The notes under the pieces were generated by a model. That model was not told the DNA's origin. It was given only the letters and a program-made list of their open reading frames with translations, and made no database searches. Position numbers and translations under genes: made by a program. Source: Ruegeria arenilitoris (lineage in GTDB: Bacteria > Pseudomonadota > Alphaproteobacteria > Rhodobacterales > Rhodobacteraceae). Taken from it: DNA of 64,000 bases. Location: positions 100,404 to 164,403 of the forward strand of contig NZ_WPYP01000011.1 in NCBI RefSeq assembly GCF_013030985.1, read 5' to 3'. Shown in pieces: positions 61,033 to 64,000 of the stretch (position 1 is its first letter; every line of letters begins with the position of its first letter).

Positions 61033-62022
61033 TCAGTTGTCCGAGACCGGACGGTCATCGTTGACGTTCACACGGAACAGCCCGTCCAGAATCTCGGCTT
61101 GGCGCGCGTTCACAGCTTCGAGCACATCAGCCGGAACCAGTTCTTCATCCAGAACCATCGAACCGCCGCCATAGCCCATAAAGCTGTATTGACCATAATC
61201 CGCAGCCTCGAATGACCCGTTGGCGACGTTGGCGATCGCTTTGTCGATGGTCGGCTCCATATGCCAAAGGGCCGAAGCCATGATCGTGCCGGGATAATCG
61301 CCCGACGTATCGATGACATTGCCCACGGCCTTGACGCCACGTTCAACCGCCGCGTCCGACACGCCAAAGCGTTCGGCGTACATGATGTCCGCTCCGGCAT
61401 CCATCATCGCGATGGCGCTCTCCTTGGCCTTGGGCGGGTCATACCAGCTGTCGATGAAGGTCACGAGGAAAGTGACATCCGGGTTCACCTCGCGCGCGCC
61501 ATCCATGAAGGCGTTCATCAGACGGTTCACCTCGGGGATGGCATAGCCGCCAACCATTCCGATCACGTTTGATTCCGTCGCAGCGCCAGCCACCATGCCG
61601 GTCAGGTAGGAGGGTTCATGGATCCAATTGTCAAAGACCGAGAAATTGGGGGCAACCGGACCAAAGGACGAGCCCATCAGAAACGCTGTATCCGGGTAGT
61701 CCTTCGCTACCTTGCGCGCGGCGCGTTCCAAACCGAACACCTCGCCCACGATCAGTTGGGCACCTTGTTCGGCGTATTCGCGCATCACGCGTTCATAATC
61801 GGTGTTGGCGACATTTTCCGAGAACACATATTCGATGTCGCCTCGCTCGGCCGCGGTGTTCAGTGCCTTGTGGATACGGCTGATCCATTGCTGTTCCACG
61901 GGCAGCGTGTAAATCGCCGCCACCTTGACCGTTTCTGCCGCCGCCAGCCCGGCGGAATACAATGTTGATACCGCCGCGACCGCAGCCAGCAGCACTCTGC
62001 GTGTTAATGTGCTTTTTGTCAT
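61033..62022 (-). CDS. BMP-family nucleoside ABC transporter substrate-binding protein
   Basis: This 329-aa protein has a Tat-like/Sec signal peptide (TRRVLLAAVAAVSTLYSAGLAAAE; the twin Arg is followed by VL) and AGGAGA before the ATG. The BMP/PnrA fold is marked by ERVMREYAEQGAQLIVGEVFG, YPDTAFLMGSS, EPSYLTGMVAGAATESNVIGMVGGYAIPEVNRLMNAFMDGAREVNP and IMYAERFGVSDAAVERG. It binds a nucleoside or base in the periplasm. It is first in the operon, 38 bp before the ATPase gene. Confidence 0.93.
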   Translation of the reverse strand: MTKSTLTRRVLLAAVAAVSTLYSAGLAAAETVKVAAIYTLPVEQQWISRIHKALNTAAERGDIEYVFSENVANTDYERVMREYAEQGAQLIVGEVFGLERAARKVAKDYPDTAFLMGSSFGPVAPNFSVFDNWIHEPSYLTGMVAGAATESNVIGMVGGYAIPEVNRLMNAFMDGAREVNPDVTFLVTFIDSWYDPPKAKESAIAMMDAGADIMYAERFGVSDAAVERGVKAVGNVIDTSGDYPGTIMASALWHMEPTIDKAIANVANGSFEAADYGQYSFMGYGGGSMVLDEELVPADVLEAVNARQAEILDGLFRVNVNDDRPVSDN

Positions 62023-62375
62023 ATCTCTCTCCTGTGTAACGGGATGCCAGCATTTTTTTACTGTTCAGTCAATTTTTTCAGTCTCATCCGTGAGGCCCCG
62101 TCCTATCCGCAGCGCCTTCGAGCGCTTCTTAGGCAGTCGGTGCAATCACCGCATTTCACCGCTTGTCCGAGTGATCGAAATCGGCATTCTTCCGATGCGC
62201 TGACCGGCACTCAATCCCGACAACAGGCGCGTCAAGACTGTGCATATTTTCATCCTCGAATCCTGAACCAGATTTACCTGCACTCCTGCGATTTGGGCGT
62301 CGGAGCTGTGTGAATTGGTTCAACTATTGGTTGTTACGCGCCAAACCGCTGTTTTTTGCACGCTGGCAAATGATG

Positions 62376-62397
62376 CAACTGCGCAACAACTGTGCAA
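62376..62397 (+). promoter_or_regulatory. Tandem 11-bp direct repeat
   Basis: CAACTGCGCAA and CAACTGTGCAA are adjacent and match at 10 of 11 bases, exactly one helical turn apart. Response regulators of the OmpR/PhoB type bind such head-to-tail repeats. It is 132 bp upstream of the sugar transferase gene. Confidence 0.45.
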
Positions 62398-62410
62398 ATT
62401 CAGGGCAAGT

Positions 62411-62425
62411 TTAACCTCTAATTAA
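62411..62425 (+). promoter_or_regulatory. CtrA-like motif
   Basis: TTAA-N7-TTAA (62411-62414 and 62422-62425) matches the core of the alphaproteobacterial CtrA consensus TTAA-N7-TTAAC. A further TTAA follows at 62435-62438. The AT-rich context raises the chance-match rate. Confidence 0.4.
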
Positions 62426-62529
62426 TTTTACATCTTAAATATGTTACGCCGCGGCTTTATCCGGGACACCGTTTGATTGCTTCTTTGATGCATTAGCAGC
62501 TGCTCTTACGGTGTCAGGATTTATTTACG

Positions 62530-63216
62530 ATGTTGGATTTTGCTTCCTCAACAACTTCACAAGGCGGAACAGCGGACCAGCCGGTGCCGCATCAGGCACC
62601 CTCGGGGCTGTATTCGGGGCTGGGCAAGCGGGCCTTCGACATCGTGTTTGCCTTGCTGCTGCTGCCCGTTGTAGCGCCGGTCATTGCGGTGCTGTGGTGC
62701 CTTGTGCGCCGTGACGGCGGTCCGGGCTTTTTCGGCCATACCCGTGTGGGCCAAAATGCCAAACCCTTCAAATGCTGGAAGATTCGCAGCATGGTGATCG
62801 ACGCCGAAGCGCGGCTGCAGGCGTATCTGGACGCCAATCCCGAAGCCGCGGCCGAGTGGGAACGCGATCACAAGCTGACCGACGATCCGCGCATCAACCG
62901 GCTGGGGCACATCCTGCGCAAGACCAGTCTGGACGAGCTGCCGCAGATCTGGAACGTGCTGAAAGGCGAGATGAGCTTTGTCGGCCCGCGCCCTGTTGTG
63001 GCCATCGAACTGGTCAAATACGGCAGCTCGGCCTCGGCCTATCTGGCGCAGAAACCGGGGATCACCGGGCTGTGGCAGGTCTCGGGGCGCAACGACATCA
63101 GCTATGCCGAGCGGGTGGCGATGGATGTCACTTATCTGACCCGGTGCAGCTTTCTCAGCGATATCAAAATCATCTCTCTGACCGCCTCGGCAGTCCTTCT
63201 CCGAACCGGCCGGTAA
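62530..63216 (+). CDS. ExoY/WcaJ-type initiating sugar phosphotransferase
   Basis: This 228-aa bacterial sugar transferase has one hydrophobic hairpin-like segment ([27 protein letters not shown], residues 33-59) and the catalytic core: [60 protein letters not shown] and [29 protein letters not shown]. It loads the first sugar phosphate onto undecaprenyl phosphate at the inner membrane. The short form without the N-terminal membrane domain is ExoY-like. A Wzz-type gene follows 96 bp downstream. Confidence 0.93.
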   Translation: MLDFASSTTSQGGTADQPVPHQAPSGLYSGLGKRAFDIVFALLLLPVVAPVIAVLWCLVRRDGGPGFFGHTRVGQNAKPFKCWKIRSMVIDAEARLQAYLDANPEAAAEWERDHKLTDDPRINRLGHILRKTSLDELPQIWNVLKGEMSFVGPRPVVAIELVKYGSSASAYLAQKPGITGLWQVSGRNDISYAERVAMDVTYLTRCSFLSDIKIISLTASAVLLRTGR

Positions 63217-63240
63217 CAGGCGTACAGACCTTTATTCTTG

Positions 63241-63306
63241 CATTGGGACCGTGTAGAGAGCAGCGGCACACGCGTTTCGCGTGTGTCTGGCCATTGGGAT
63301 CGTATA
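63241..63306 (+). repeat. Hairpin flanked by 15-bp direct repeats
   Basis: CATTGGGACCGTGTA (63241-63255) and CATTGGGATCGTATA (63292-63306) match at 13 of 15 bases and bracket a perfect 8-bp hairpin CACACGCG/CGCGTGTG (63267-63285, TTT loop). It fills the gap between the sugar transferase and the Wzz-type gene. It could be an attenuating or processing structure with duplicated protein-binding sites. Confidence 0.5.
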
Positions 63307-63312
63307 TTTGAT

Positions 63313-64000
63313 ATGAAGCAATCTCCGATACACGACGCGCAGTTCAAATCGAACCGGTCCCCGGCGAATGACGCACCGCAAGAAGACGTCATCGACCTGA
63401 ACACTTTGGTGACCACGTTGTGGCGTGGCAAGTGGATCATTGGCCTGACCACCACCCTGGCCATTCTGGTCGGCGCTTTCTACGCCTTTGTTGCTGCTGT
63501 CCCGATCTACAAATCCTCAGCCGTGGTCATGCTGGAAACAGAGCAGGCCAGCGTGATCGACCTGCAAAGCGTCGTGGGCGGTCTGGCCGGCGACACCGCC
63601 GAGGTCAATTCCGAGCTTGAAGTGCTGCGGTCCCGCGGCCTGATGGGCAAGGTTGTCGACAGGCTGGACCTCGTCTCGGACCCGGAGTTCAACGAAGACC
63701 TCGTGCCCGCCTCGGCGCTGGAAGGGGTCAAACAGTTCCTCCAGTCCATGCTTGGTGCCAACCCCGATGAAGAGCAGGTTTCCGAGGAACTGGCCAAACA
63801 GCTGACCCGGGACGATGTGATCACCGAACTGCTCAAAAACGTATCGGTACGCAACGTGCCGCAAAGCCTGGTGTTCGAGGTGACGGCCGAAACGGAATCG
63901 GCGCGCAAATCGGCCCTGATCGCGGACACGATCGTCGAGCTTTATGTCCTGAACCAGATCGAAGTGAAATTCGACGCCACCGAACAGGCGACCGCATGGC
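63313..64000 (+). CDS. Wzz/chain-length-determinant polysaccharide protein (C-terminus beyond window)
   Basis: 229 codons are visible. A polar N-terminus with DVIDLNTLVTTLWRGKWIIG leads into the first membrane helix (about residues 40-66), then the periplasmic Wzz motif YKSSAVVMLETEQASVIDLQSVVGGLAGDTAEVNSELEVLRSRGLMGKVVDRLDL and a long helical region. This is the polysaccharide co-polymerase class; most such proteins in this context continue into a cytoplasmic BY-kinase, but that part is outside the window. It controls export and chain length with the ExoY-like transferase. No strong ribosome binding site is seen. Confidence 0.88.
   Translation, partial: MKQSPIHDAQFKSNRSPANDAPQEDVIDLNTLVTTLWRGKWIIGLTTTLAILVGAFYAFVAAVPIYKSSAVVMLETEQASVIDLQSVVGGLAGDTAEVNSELEVLRSRGLMGKVVDRLDLVSDPEFNEDLVPASALEGVKQFLQSMLGANPDEEQVSEELAKQLTRDDVITELLKNVSVRNVPQSLVFEVTAETESARKSALIADTIVELYVLNQIEVKFDATEQATAW

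Larger units (their letters stand above)
62023..62529. other. 507-bp divergent promoter region before the exopolysaccharide genes
   Basis: No gene is convincing here; open frames of up to 92 codons have no ribosome site or family match. The distal half (from about 62330) becomes AT-rich and carries the tandem repeat and CtrA-like motif listed separately. The half next to the BMP gene should hold its promoter. Confidence 0.55.

Noticed and set aside
1..64000. CRISPR arrays, insertion sequences, prophage, tRNA or rRNA genes
   Set aside because: I saw no regularly spaced repeats, transposase or integrase motifs, or folded RNA genes of these kinds.

Overview
This 64 kb window is high-GC chromosomal DNA of an alphaproteobacterium, most likely a Rhodobacteraceae member of the marine Roseobacter group and close to Ruegeria. 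The evidence is gene content and family flavour: a DUF1523 protein, the long glycolate oxidase glcDEF operon, a GT14 glycosyltransferase with a Rhodobacterales-type C-terminal extension, a saccharopine dehydrogenase next to an aminoadipate-semialdehyde dehydrogenase, and a BMP-type nucleoside ABC transporter. I see no rRNA, tRNA, CRISPR array, insertion sequence or prophage. Coding density is high. The assignment rests on reading alone, with no database search.

Layout. (1) 1-7760, minus strand: a tightly packed run of ten genes (coiled-coil protein, several tiny membrane proteins, an AAA+ ATPase, two large proteins without recognisable function, DUF1523), which looks like an uncharacterised envelope-associated system. 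(2) 8033-14800: semialdehyde dehydrogenase, a secreted phytase/esterase-like protein behind a Pho-box-like repeat, a glycosyltransferase/ATP-grasp fusion, and a small heat shock protein behind a clear RpoH promoter. (3) 14796-24470: two tandem secreted trypsin-like proteases, glcDEF, small membrane and secreted proteins, a flavodoxin-like gene, rlmH, rsfS and an MscS-type channel. (4) 24560-32734: leucine biosynthesis (leuC, leuD, leuB) interspersed with membrane proteins, a secreted endonuclease/exonuclease/phosphatase protein, and a divergent LysR/NAD(P)-binding pair. (5) 32739-41971: a bifunctional penicillin-binding protein, glnK-amtB, an aspartate/aromatic aminotransferase with a mercaptopyruvate sulfurtransferase, and an XRE-cupin regulator divergent from ilvD across a perfect 17-bp inverted repeat. 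(6) 41990-47331: an intergenic four-helix element, a sulfotransferase/GT14 pair and lysine (saccharopine) degradation genes.

(7) 47936-55965 is the most unusual part. A 1196-residue protein strings together a cyclic-nucleotide-binding-like fold, a phytochelatin synthase domain, a degenerate second copy of its distal lobe, a glutaredoxin-like domain without the CxxC, an HFCD/PPC-decarboxylase-like flavoprotein domain, ankyrin repeats and a gamma-glutamyl-cyclotransferase-like domain. It converges, with overlapping stop codons, on a two-gene operon encoding a SAM/adenylate-cyclase/AAA/TPR protein and a divergent pentameric ligand-gated-ion-channel-like protein. Each domain of the large protein belongs to a family that acts on glutathione-like gamma-glutamyl thiols or on peptidyl cysteine. 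I propose, as inference, a single-chain glutathione-remodelling machine with neighbouring signalling genes.

(8) 56180-64000: a nucleobase uptake and deamination operon (BMP binding protein, ATPase, two permeases, cytosine-deaminase-like hydrolase), then the start of an exopolysaccharide locus (ExoY-like sugar transferase and a Wzz-type protein that runs off the window), with a CtrA-like motif and tandem 11-bp repeats upstream.
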